A DNA stretch of 40,147 nucleotides, from contig CATJCJ010000614.1 in NCBI GenBank assembly GCA_949738935.1, forward strand, positions 1 through 40,147, given 5' to 3'. The notes under the pieces are model-generated. The model worked only from the letters and a program-made list of their open reading frames with translations, was not told the origin of the DNA and ran no database searches. The stretch is from an uncultured Eubacteriales bacterium (GTDB taxonomy: Bacteria > Bacillota > Clostridia > Lachnospirales > CAG-274). Below, piece after piece: positions 32,488-40,147 of the stretch. Every line of letters starts with the position of its first letter. The first letter of the stretch is position 1. Position numbers and translations under genes: made by a program.

Positions 32488-35400
32488 ATGTCTACTACAA
32501 TCGAACAGTTAGAGGTTGAGGTACAATCCAGTGCCACGTCAGCCGTAAGTGGTATAGACGCTCTTGCTTCTTCTCTTGGTAAGTTGAAGACCGCTGTTAA
32601 AGGCGGTGTCGGCTTGACTTCTGTTGCGAAACAGCTCACCACACTGAACACTGCTTTGAGCAGTGTCAGTGCTGGTAATGCCGAAAATCTGAATAAACTT
32701 GCCAACGGATTAAAGACGCTTTCTTCCTGTGGAAGTCTCAAGCTGTCTTCCTCTGTGGCAACGCAGATCACGAACATCGGCTCTGCGATTCAGTCCTTAA
32801 ATGGCACAAATTTTGGTGCGCTCAATTCCCTTGCCAATGCTCTCACTCCTTTGGCGAACATCGGTAAGTCGAATTTGAACAGCTTTATCTCTCAGTTGCA
32901 GAGATTACCGCAAGCGGTACAAGCTCTCAACTCCGTGAACATCGGTAGTTTGGGTACTCAGATTTCCCAGCTCGTGTCGGCATTGACACCGCTCACGCAG
33001 ATGGGTAAGAACAACCTCACTTCCTTTATCACGCAGTTGCAGAAGTTACCACAGGTAATGACCGCTCTCAGATCGGTTGACATGGGTGCGCTGGCTTCTC
33101 AGATTCAGCAGTTGGCGAATGCCCTTGCTCCTCTCGCAACGCAAATGCAGTCTATCGCAAACGGCTTCTCCGCTTTCCCGGCGAGAATCCAGCGATTGAT
33201 TAGAAGCACTAACAACCTCACCACTGCCAACAACGGTGCGTCCATGAGTTATGCGAACCTTGCGGCGAAGATCGGTATTGCCGTAGTCGCAATGAAGCGT
33301 ATTGCAAGCGTTATCGCTGGCTGGATTACTGAATCCAACAAGTACATCGAGAACTTGAACCTGTTCACGGTGTCTATGGGCGAGTATGCGAACGAAGCTC
33401 AGAAGTACGCTGAGACCGTTGCTGAGATCATGGGTATCGACCCCGGCGAGTGGTTGAGAAATCAAGGTATTTTCATGACGCTTGCGACTGGTTTTGGTGT
33501 TGTGAGTGACAGAGCGTACACCATGAGTCAGAACTTGACTCAGCTTGGTTACGACCTCTCCTCCTTCTTCAATATCAGTTACGAAGACGCTTTCCAAAAG
33601 CTACAGTCGGGTATCTCCGGCGAGCTTGAACCTCTCCGTAGGCTTGGTTTCGACCTGTCTGTGGCGAGACTGCAACAGGAAGCTCTTAACCTCGGCATTC
33701 AGAAAAATGTCAACCTCATGACACAGGCTGAGAAAGCGGAACTGAGATACTACGCTATCATGACACAGGTCACTACCGCTCAAGGCGATATGGCTCGTAC
33801 ACTGGAAGCTCCGGCTAACCAGCTTCGTGTCTTGAAAGCACAGGTTACACAGTGCGCTCGTTCTTTGGGTAACATCTTTATCCCTGTTCTGAACGCTGTG
33901 TTACCTTATGCGATTGCTCTCGCAAAGGCTATCCGTTTGGTGGCTGACGCAATCGCAAGCCTTTTCGGATTTGCTCTGCCGGAGGTCGATTACAGCGGTA
34001 TTAGTAGTGCCGCTGGCGGTGTCGGTGACATTGCAGACGGTCTCGGTGACGCAACCGATAAAGCGAAGGAGCTGAAAAATGCACTCCTCGGCATTGACGA
34101 GCTGAACATTATTTCTCCGCCCGAAGATTCGTCCGGCGGCGGTGCTGGTGGTGTTGGCGGCGGTGCTGGTGGTCTCGGCTTCGAGCTTCCTACTTATGAC
34201 TTCCTCGGTGACGCTGTAAACAGCAAGGTCGAAGAAATCCTCACTAAAATGAAGGAATGGCTCGGTCTTACTGAGGACATTGACACATGGAGCGAGTTTT
34301 TCCATACGAGACTCGGCAGAATCCTCACTACTGTGGGTGCTATTGCTCTCGGTCTCGCAACGTGGAAGATTTCTCAGAGCGTTCTCACTGGCATTCAAGG
34401 TCTGTTGGCTTTGAAGAAAGCCGGATTGGGTAATGGTCTGACACTCTCCATCGGTCTGAGCTTTTCCATTGCTGGTATCGCACTGGAAGCGGCTGGTATC
34501 ATTGACGCTATTCAGAACGAACTCAACGGAATGAACTTCGCTCAGATTCTTGGCGGCGGTAGTTTCATCACAATCGGCGGTGCTTTCATCGGCAAGGCGG
34601 TTGCTGGCTGGATTACCTCTGCTTTCAGCGGAAGTGCTGTTGCTACAGCTCTCTCCACGGCGGCAACAAACTTGGGTCTCGGTACTGCAACGGCGGCTGG
34701 TGCGGCTTTGGGTGCTGGTATCGGCGGTATTATCGCTGGTATTCCGGCATACATCACTGGCATTTATGACGCTATCAAAAACGGTATTGACTGGCTGAGT
34801 TCTGCGCTTATCGGTGCTGGTGCTACGGCGGCTGGTGCTGGTATCGGTGCTATCATCGGTGCTTGTGGAGGTCCGATAGGAGCTGGTATCGGTGCATTGA
34901 TCGGTCTCGCAGTCGGCTTGGTGACTGACGGTATCATTCTCGTAGTTCAGAAATGGGACGTAATTGTCGAGTTCCTTGACAATTTCTTTACGAAGACCAT
35001 TCCGGGACTGTGGAGTGACTTCACCACTTGGCTCGGCAAGATTCCGAAACAGCTCGAAAAATTCTTCAAGTCGTTGCCCGGAAAAATCGAAGACTGGTTC
35101 GATGATCTGTGGCAACCGATTAAAGATTATGACTGGAACTCTCTCGGCTATAACATCGGACAGTGGTTCGGTAATGCTTGGAAGACCGCAGTCAACTTCG
35201 TAACCGTAACGATTCCGACATGGTTCACAAATATGTGGAACAGTATCAAGTCTGCTTTCAAGCAGTTCTTCACTGTGACGCTCCCTACCTTCTTCACACA
35301 GACGATTCCGAATGTGGTAACGAAGGTGGCAGAATTTTTCAAGGCACTGCCCGGAAAAATCTACAATGCGTTCGTTTCCGCAAAACAGTCCATTGTCGAT

Positions 35401-36813
35401 ATTGGCTCGGCTATCATTGATGGTATTTGGGAAGGTCTACAGTCCATTTGGAAAGCTATCACGGATTTCGTAGATGGTTTTGTACAGGGCTTCAAGGACG
35501 CACTCGGTATTCATTCTCCTTCCACCGTCTTCAAGGCGATTGGCGAGGACATTGTAGCCGGACTGTTACAGGGTATCGAAGGTTTCACCAATATGATGAA
35601 CACCGTTAAGGAATGGGGCGCAAGCGTCATTGAGTGGTTCACTAAGGGTGAAGACGGTAAGAACATCGTAGATCATTTCAAAGAAATCGGCGGTAACATC
35701 ATCGGCGGTTTCAAGGATAAGATCAGCACGACCTACACCAACGTGAAGACCAGTGTTACCACTTGGGCTTCCAAGGTCAAGGAGTGGTTTACAAGCGGCT
35801 CGTTTGGCGGTGTGAATGCTACCTCCTTCGGTACGTTTGCAAGCAATGTGATTACAGGGTTCAAGGATAAAATTTCCTCTACCTACAGTACGGTCAAGTC
35901 CTCGATTACCACTTGGGCGAGCAACGTAAAAACGTGGTTCACCAGCGGTTCTTTCGGAGGTGTGAACAGCACTTCGTTTGCTACCTACGCAAGTAACGTA
36001 ATCAATGGTTTCAAGGACAAGATCAGTTCTGCGTACACCAACACTAAGTCCTCGATTACAACGTGGGCTTCCAACGTCAAGAGCTGGTTCAGCGGTACGG
36101 CTTCTTCCAGTGCTTTTGCTGGCTATGCGAATGACATTATCAACGGCTTTAAGAACAAGATCGGTGAAGCGTACACCAATGCGAAGTCTAATATGCAGAC
36201 CTTCGCTTCCAACGTGAAGTCGTGGTTCACAGGTACGGTTTCCTACAGCTCTTTCTACTCGATTGCGTCTGACGTAATCAGTGGTTTCAAGAACGGTATC
36301 GGCAATCTGTACTCCACCTGTAAGAACACGATCAAGAGTTGGGGTTCTGACATTATCGACTGGTTCAAGGGAGTTCTCGGTATCAATTCTCCTTCTAAGG
36401 TCTTCTACGAAATGGCTGGTTTCTCCGTTGAAGGTTTCAACAACGGTTTCAGCTTCCTCGGAAAGTCTACGAAGGGTGTGGTAAGTAGCTGGGCTGACTC
36501 CTTCACTGCCGTGACACCTACAATGAGCTTTGCAGTAGATACCTCTGCGCTCAAGTATTATGACTCCGGCTCTTTCGCTAAGTCCGTGTCCGCAAACGTG
36601 ACAAGCAACACCTCTGTCACTGCGACTGGCTTCATGGAGGGTATGGAGGAGTTCTACAGAGAGTATGTAGAACCTACGATGGCTCAGATGGCGGCTGATA
36701 TGCGCCGACAGGCTGATAAGAACGAGCAGACCATCGTTCAGATCGGCAACCGAACTGTCTCTGACGCTGTAACCACTCAGCAGAAAGCAAACGGTTTCGT
36801 ATTCGCTAAGTAA
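32488..36813 (+). CDS. Tape measure protein with tandem repeats
   Basis: 1441 aa, hydrophobic segments, ~45-aa tandem repeats (SSITTWASNVKTWFTSGSFGGVNSTSFATYASNVINGFKDKI) around 35.7-36.4 kb. Confidence 0.93.
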   Translation: MSTTIEQLEVEVQSSATSAVSGIDALASSLGKLKTAVKGGVGLTSVAKQLTTLNTALSSVSAGNAENLNKLANGLKTLSSCGSLKLSSSVATQITNIGSAIQSLNGTNFGALNSLANALTPLANIGKSNLNSFISQLQRLPQAVQALNSVNIGSLGTQISQLVSALTPLTQMGKNNLTSFITQLQKLPQVMTALRSVDMGALASQIQQLANALAPLATQMQSIANGFSAFPARIQRLIRSTNNLTTANNGASMSYANLAAKIGIAVVAMKRIASVIAGWITESNKYIENLNLFTVSMGEYANEAQKYAETVAEIMGIDPGEWLRNQGIFMTLATGFGVVSDRAYTMSQNLTQLGYDLSSFFNISYEDAFQKLQSGISGELEPLRRLGFDLSVARLQQEALNLGIQKNVNLMTQAEKAELRYYAIMTQVTTAQGDMARTLEAPANQLRVLKAQVTQCARSLGNIFIPVLNAVLPYAIALAKAIRLVADAIASLFGFALPEVDYSGISSAAGGVGDIADGLGDATDKAKELKNALLGIDELNIISPPEDSSGGGAGGVGGGAGGLGFELPTYDFLGDAVNSKVEEILTKMKEWLGLTEDIDTWSEFFHTRLGRILTTVGAIALGLATWKISQSVLTGIQGLLALKKAGLGNGLTLSIGLSFSIAGIALEAAGIIDAIQNELNGMNFAQILGGGSFITIGGAFIGKAVAGWITSAFSGSAVATALSTAATNLGLGTATAAGAALGAGIGGIIAGIPAYITGIYDAIKNGIDWLSSALIGAGATAAGAGIGAIIGACGGPIGAGIGALIGLAVGLVTDGIILVVQKWDVIVEFLDNFFTKTIPGLWSDFTTWLGKIPKQLEKFFKSLPGKIEDWFDDLWQPIKDYDWNSLGYNIGQWFGNAWKTAVNFVTVTIPTWFTNMWNSIKSAFKQFFTVTLPTFFTQTIPNVVTKVAEFFKALPGKIYNAFVSAKQSIVDIGSAIIDGIWEGLQSIWKAITDFVDGFVQGFKDALGIHSPSTVFKAIGEDIVAGLLQGIEGFTNMMNTVKEWGASVIEWFTKGEDGKNIVDHFKEIGGNIIGGFKDKISTTYTNVKTSVTTWASKVKEWFTSGSFGGVNATSFGTFASNVITGFKDKISSTYSTVKSSITTWASNVKTWFTSGSFGGVNSTSFATYASNVINGFKDKISSAYTNTKSSITTWASNVKSWFSGTASSSAFAGYANDIINGFKNKIGEAYTNAKSNMQTFASNVKSWFTGTVSYSSFYSIASDVISGFKNGIGNLYSTCKNTIKSWGSDIIDWFKGVLGINSPSKVFYEMAGFSVEGFNNGFSFLGKSTKGVVSSWADSFTAVTPTMSFAVDTSALKYYDSGSFAKSVSANVTSNTSVTATGFMEGMEEFYREYVEPTMAQMAADMRRQADKNEQTIVQIGNRTVSDAVTTQQKANGFVFAK

Positions 36814-36825
36814 GGAGGGACGGTA

Positions 36826-37197
36826 ATGTCTTATATCAAGGTCAACGGATATGAATTGCCCCCTCCGAAGCGAGGGGTACACCCCATTGTCACTACAGTT
36901 GTTGACGCTGGCAGAAATGCAAACGGAGCGGTAGTTGGTCAGCGTGTGGGTCGAGACCAGTACAAGCTCGATGGGCTTGAATGGTCTTGGCTCACCGCAG
37001 ATCAATGGAGTCGCATTCTGAGTGCGCTCAGTCCGTTCTTTGTGTACGTCAGCTTCATCGACCCGGTGAAGAACAAAGAGGTCACAATCAAGATGTACTG
37101 TGGCGATAGAACAGGCGAACCCTATTGGGTGGACGAGAACGGACACCCGACACACTACAGAAATTGTAAGGTGAATCTTATCGACACAGGCGAGTAA
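36826..37197 (+). CDS. Distal tail-region protein (DUF6711-like)
   Basis: MSYIKVNGYELPPPKRGVHPIVTTVVDAGRNANGAVVGQRVGRDQYKLDGLEW. Confidence 0.7.
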   Translation: MSYIKVNGYELPPPKRGVHPIVTTVVDAGRNANGAVVGQRVGRDQYKLDGLEWSWLTADQWSRILSALSPFFVYVSFIDPVKNKEVTIKMYCGDRTGEPYWVDENGHPTHYRNCKVNLIDTGE

Positions 37198-37209
37198 AGG
37201 AGCGATTTT

Positions 37210-39432
37210 ATGCAGAAGGTATCGAAAGCATATAAAGAAAGCATGAAATCTTCCCTCCGGGAGAGAGCATATATCATGCTCTCTTTCGGACTCGTAAACC
37301 AAGAAGCACAGGCAAAGGCGAGAATCGCTCCGGGCGATTTCGCTTACTTCTCCAATGCGGCGAACCTGTTCTCGGAGAAATCCGCTGAAATGGTCTACGC
37401 AACGCTTGAGGAAGATTTCACTAAGGTAGACGGTTCGATGTTGTTCCTCCCTCGAAGGAATAGCTCGGACACTTACTACGACACTGGCTTGGTCGGCGGC
37501 ACACTGCTTTCCGAAGCACTGTATGAGCTTACGATCGACCTTAACACTGGTGCTACTGACTTCAAGGGTATCACAATCAATTTTGGTGAGAATTACCCTG
37601 TCGATTTCGACATGGTGAGCAGTAGCGGACAGACAATAGAAATTCGAGATAACACACTGGCTGAGTTTACTTCCGAGGAGGTTCTTGAGAACACGACCTA
37701 CGTCAAGCTGGTCTTCTACAGAATGAAGAACCCTCAGAGCAGACTTCGTATCTACTCTATCCGCTTCGGTTACGGTCTCGTGTACTACAACGATTCTGTT
37801 ATGAGTTCGTCTCTTGATAGTTACATTTCGCCCATTGGTGCGGACGTACCTCAGATTGACTTCTCTGTACAGCTAAAGAACTACGACCACTACTTCAACG
37901 TGGATAACCCGAAATCCGCTATTAACTTCCTTGAGACAGGACAGGAAATGGAAATCTTCTATGGCTACCAGCTCCCGGACTCTGAGGAGATCGAGTGGGT
38001 TCGAGGAAACCACCTGTTGTGTTCTGAGTGGGAGTCGGACGATTACACGGCTACAATCCGTTGCCAAGACATTTTCCGTAATATGGACTCGGAATACTAC
38101 AAAGGTACATACACCAGTGCCGGAAGAAGTTATTTCGATTTGGCAAAGGAAATTCTTACTGACGCTGGTCTCAGTGATTACTATATTGACCCTCGTCTCA
38201 AGAAACTGTACACGAAGAACCCTCTGCCGAGAGTCCAGCACAAAGAAGCGTTGCAGATTATCGCAAATGCCTGTCGATGTGTTCTCTCTCAGACGAGATT
38301 TGGTTCTGTTCAGATCAAGTCTTCCTTCAACCCGGAAGCGGCGGCTTCCTCCAATGGTGAGACCGCTTATTCACAGGTTGGGAACATTCTGAATGACAGC
38401 GTGAAGGACGAGTACGCTTCCCTCGCTGGGAATTATACGGTGGCAAACGGCGGAATGTACTTCCTTCCTCGTAACGTCAGCGGTAACGTCCTCAACACTG
38501 GCTATGTGTCGAGTGCGATTTCCGATGAAAACGGCGAGTTTGGTACGAACCCTGTTGTTACCATCGTACAGGAAGCGGCTTGTATGTACTACGGTGTGAA
38601 GTTTGTCTTCGGACACGCTCTCCCGGCGGCAATCACAATCCGCACCTACAACAACGGCTCACTCGTAGAGGAATACGAGGTTGAGGACGAGATCACGAAG
38701 ACGTTGGTTATCCTCCATGACTTTGATGATTTCGACACGATGAAAATTGAGTTCACGAAGACCGCTGAACCTCATAACCGCATTGTGCTGAATCATTTCA
38801 GTTTCGGTGACGTAACGGACTTCACTATGACTCGTACCGACATGACCTCCTCTCCGAAAGCAATCAAACAGGAGCTTATCAAGGAAGTCATTGTTCCTTG
38901 CTACAGTTATCAGAACGGTACGCTGGAAGAAAGCCTTGTGAGTGAGGAAATCGAGGTTGTGAACGGACAGGTGGAAACCTTCTTCATCGGTGAACCTTCC
39001 TACAATTTCAGAGCTACGCTCGATGAAGGAAGCTCCGGGGTCTCCATAGTGGCAAGCGGCAATTACTATGTGACGCTGAAATTCTCTAAGACTGGTACGT
39101 TCCGTTTGGAGGTCTTCGGCTATCGCTACAAAATCGTTGAGCGGTATGCAATCAAGACCCTTCACAGTCGAGGTAAGACAATCAAGTGGGAGAATCCTCT
39201 GATCTCCGATATGACGATGGCTACCGACCTTGCTGAATGGCTGGGCGAGTATTACACCGCTGGTATCGAGTATAAGTACAACACGAGGGGCAACCCGGAG
39301 ATTGACGCAAACGACATTGTGTACCAAGAGAATGAGTTCCACAAGGATATGAAGGTTACGATCTACCGTCAGACCTTGAATTTCAATCAGAGCTTTTCGG
39401 GCAAGGTTACAGCTCGAAGAATAGGAGGTTAA
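37210..39432 (+). CDS. Tail-associated/minor structural protein
   Basis: 740 aa after tape measure; KNYDHYFNVDNPKSAINFLETGQEMEIFYGYQ. Confidence 0.75.
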   Translation: MQKVSKAYKESMKSSLRERAYIMLSFGLVNQEAQAKARIAPGDFAYFSNAANLFSEKSAEMVYATLEEDFTKVDGSMLFLPRRNSSDTYYDTGLVGGTLLSEALYELTIDLNTGATDFKGITINFGENYPVDFDMVSSSGQTIEIRDNTLAEFTSEEVLENTTYVKLVFYRMKNPQSRLRIYSIRFGYGLVYYNDSVMSSSLDSYISPIGADVPQIDFSVQLKNYDHYFNVDNPKSAINFLETGQEMEIFYGYQLPDSEEIEWVRGNHLLCSEWESDDYTATIRCQDIFRNMDSEYYKGTYTSAGRSYFDLAKEILTDAGLSDYYIDPRLKKLYTKNPLPRVQHKEALQIIANACRCVLSQTRFGSVQIKSSFNPEAAASSNGETAYSQVGNILNDSVKDEYASLAGNYTVANGGMYFLPRNVSGNVLNTGYVSSAISDENGEFGTNPVVTIVQEAACMYYGVKFVFGHALPAAITIRTYNNGSLVEEYEVEDEITKTLVILHDFDDFDTMKIEFTKTAEPHNRIVLNHFSFGDVTDFTMTRTDMTSSPKAIKQELIKEVIVPCYSYQNGTLEESLVSEEIEVVNGQVETFFIGEPSYNFRATLDEGSSGVSIVASGNYYVTLKFSKTGTFRLEVFGYRYKIVERYAIKTLHSRGKTIKWENPLISDMTMATDLAEWLGEYYTAGIEYKYNTRGNPEIDANDIVYQENEFHKDMKVTIYRQTLNFNQSFSGKVTARRIGG

Positions 39433-39434
39433 GT

Positions 39435-39866
39435 ATGGCATGGGTAACACCTAAAACCGATTGGAACGGTGAAACTGCCGCAGACGGTACTTATATCGGG
39501 GACAGGTTCAATGCTGTTGACTTCAACCGCATTAAGAACAACCTCGATTACCTCCGGGAGCTGGCAATCAAGCTCTATGACGAATTTGCTATCAACGCTC
39601 TCGGCTCTGACCGTACTCCGGCAGACTACTTCTACGCTGATGAAATCAATCGGCTGGAAGAAAATCTGACTACCATAAACAACAAAACTCTGAGAAGGTC
39701 TTATGGCACTGCGCCAACTTATGTAGATAACGGAAGGACGATGGACTTTGCGGAGCTGAATAGGCTGGAAAGTGCTATGCTCGACCTTTATGACAGACTC
39801 AGCAATGAGTCGGAAGGGAGGAGAATGTTCACATGGAATTTCGGAATGAAGGGAGGTGGCTTGTAA
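39435..39866 (+). CDS. Tail/baseplate structural protein
   Basis: WVTPKTDWNGETAADGTYIGDRFNAVDFNRIKNNLDYLRELA. Confidence 0.65.
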   Translation: MAWVTPKTDWNGETAADGTYIGDRFNAVDFNRIKNNLDYLRELAIKLYDEFAINALGSDRTPADYFYADEINRLEENLTTINNKTLRRSYGTAPTYVDNGRTMDFAELNRLESAMLDLYDRLSNESEGRRMFTWNFGMKGGGL

Positions 39867-40147
39867 ATGGCATGGGAACGCTTACCTGTTAATTATACGG
39901 ACGCTGTTTGGAGCGGACTGAAACGCTATTCGATGGTAAACAACGAAGACGGTACAGTCTCCTTCCAAGACGTAACGGTCTATAGCCACAAGGAAAACTC
40001 TTTCTTTGGTGCGAAGGACGCAAACCGTATGAACGAAGCATTGAACACCATCATGTCAATGCTGGAAAACGGTACAGACTTGTACACTGCATTTCAAGAC
40101 TACTTCGCTACACAGAAGACTTTGTTCGAGCAGACCGCTACGGCTAC
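39867..40147 (+). CDS. Tail structural protein, partial (runs off window)
   Basis: MAWERLPVNYTDAVWSGLKRYSMVNNEDGTVSFQDVTVY... Confidence 0.65.
   Translation, partial: MAWERLPVNYTDAVWSGLKRYSMVNNEDGTVSFQDVTVYSHKENSFFGAKDANRMNEALNTIMSMLENGTDLYTAFQDYFATQKTLFEQTATA

Noticed and set aside
35566-37302. 578-aa minus-strand ORF antisense to the tape measure gene, and a similar one at 33901-35115
   Set aside because: Antisense of repetitive coding sequence; repeats in its translation mirror the tape measure repeats.
1-40147. tRNA or rRNA genes, or a CRISPR array
   Set aside because: None recognised by eye in any intergenic interval; gaps are short and explained by promoters or hairpins.

Overview
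The window is a temperate Firmicutes (Clostridia-type) siphovirus or prophage, read left to right. It contains a minus-strand large serine integrase and repressor, a divergent lysogeny/early promoter region, and a replication/recombination module (SF2 helicase, radical-SAM protein, split family-B DNA polymerase, ERF annealase, YqaJ exonuclease, SSB-like protein, prim-pol and D5-type primase/helicase). A nucleotide-metabolism and DNA-modification block follows (DUF5664-like, HD hydrolase, ThyX, N6A and C5 methyltransferases, Lar-like protein). Then come terS, two separately promoted accessory cassettes, terL, portal, scaffold, capsid, connectors, tail genes, tape measure and distal tail genes. 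The most notable observations are: (1) simple-sequence repeats (G8, G9, (AG)9, CT tract) in the two DNA methyltransferases and the radical-SAM gene, with both methyltransferase reading frames broken, suggesting phase variation; (2) a triple tandem hairpin RNA with identical AGAGAA hexaloops and compensatory stems between portal and scaffold; (3) two related long inverted-repeat elements (E1/E2) flanking terS and a resolvase cassette; (4) a pair of near-identical hairpin leaders before terL and portal; (5) a split polymerase whose halves are fused in frame to a radical-SAM protein and an ERF protein; (6) a serine integrase with no ATG/GTG/TTG start upstream of its catalytic motif; (7) a TTC-N9-GAA operator-like motif set shared between the lysogeny switch and distant promoters. 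All family assignments are from reading translated sequence; no searches were run.
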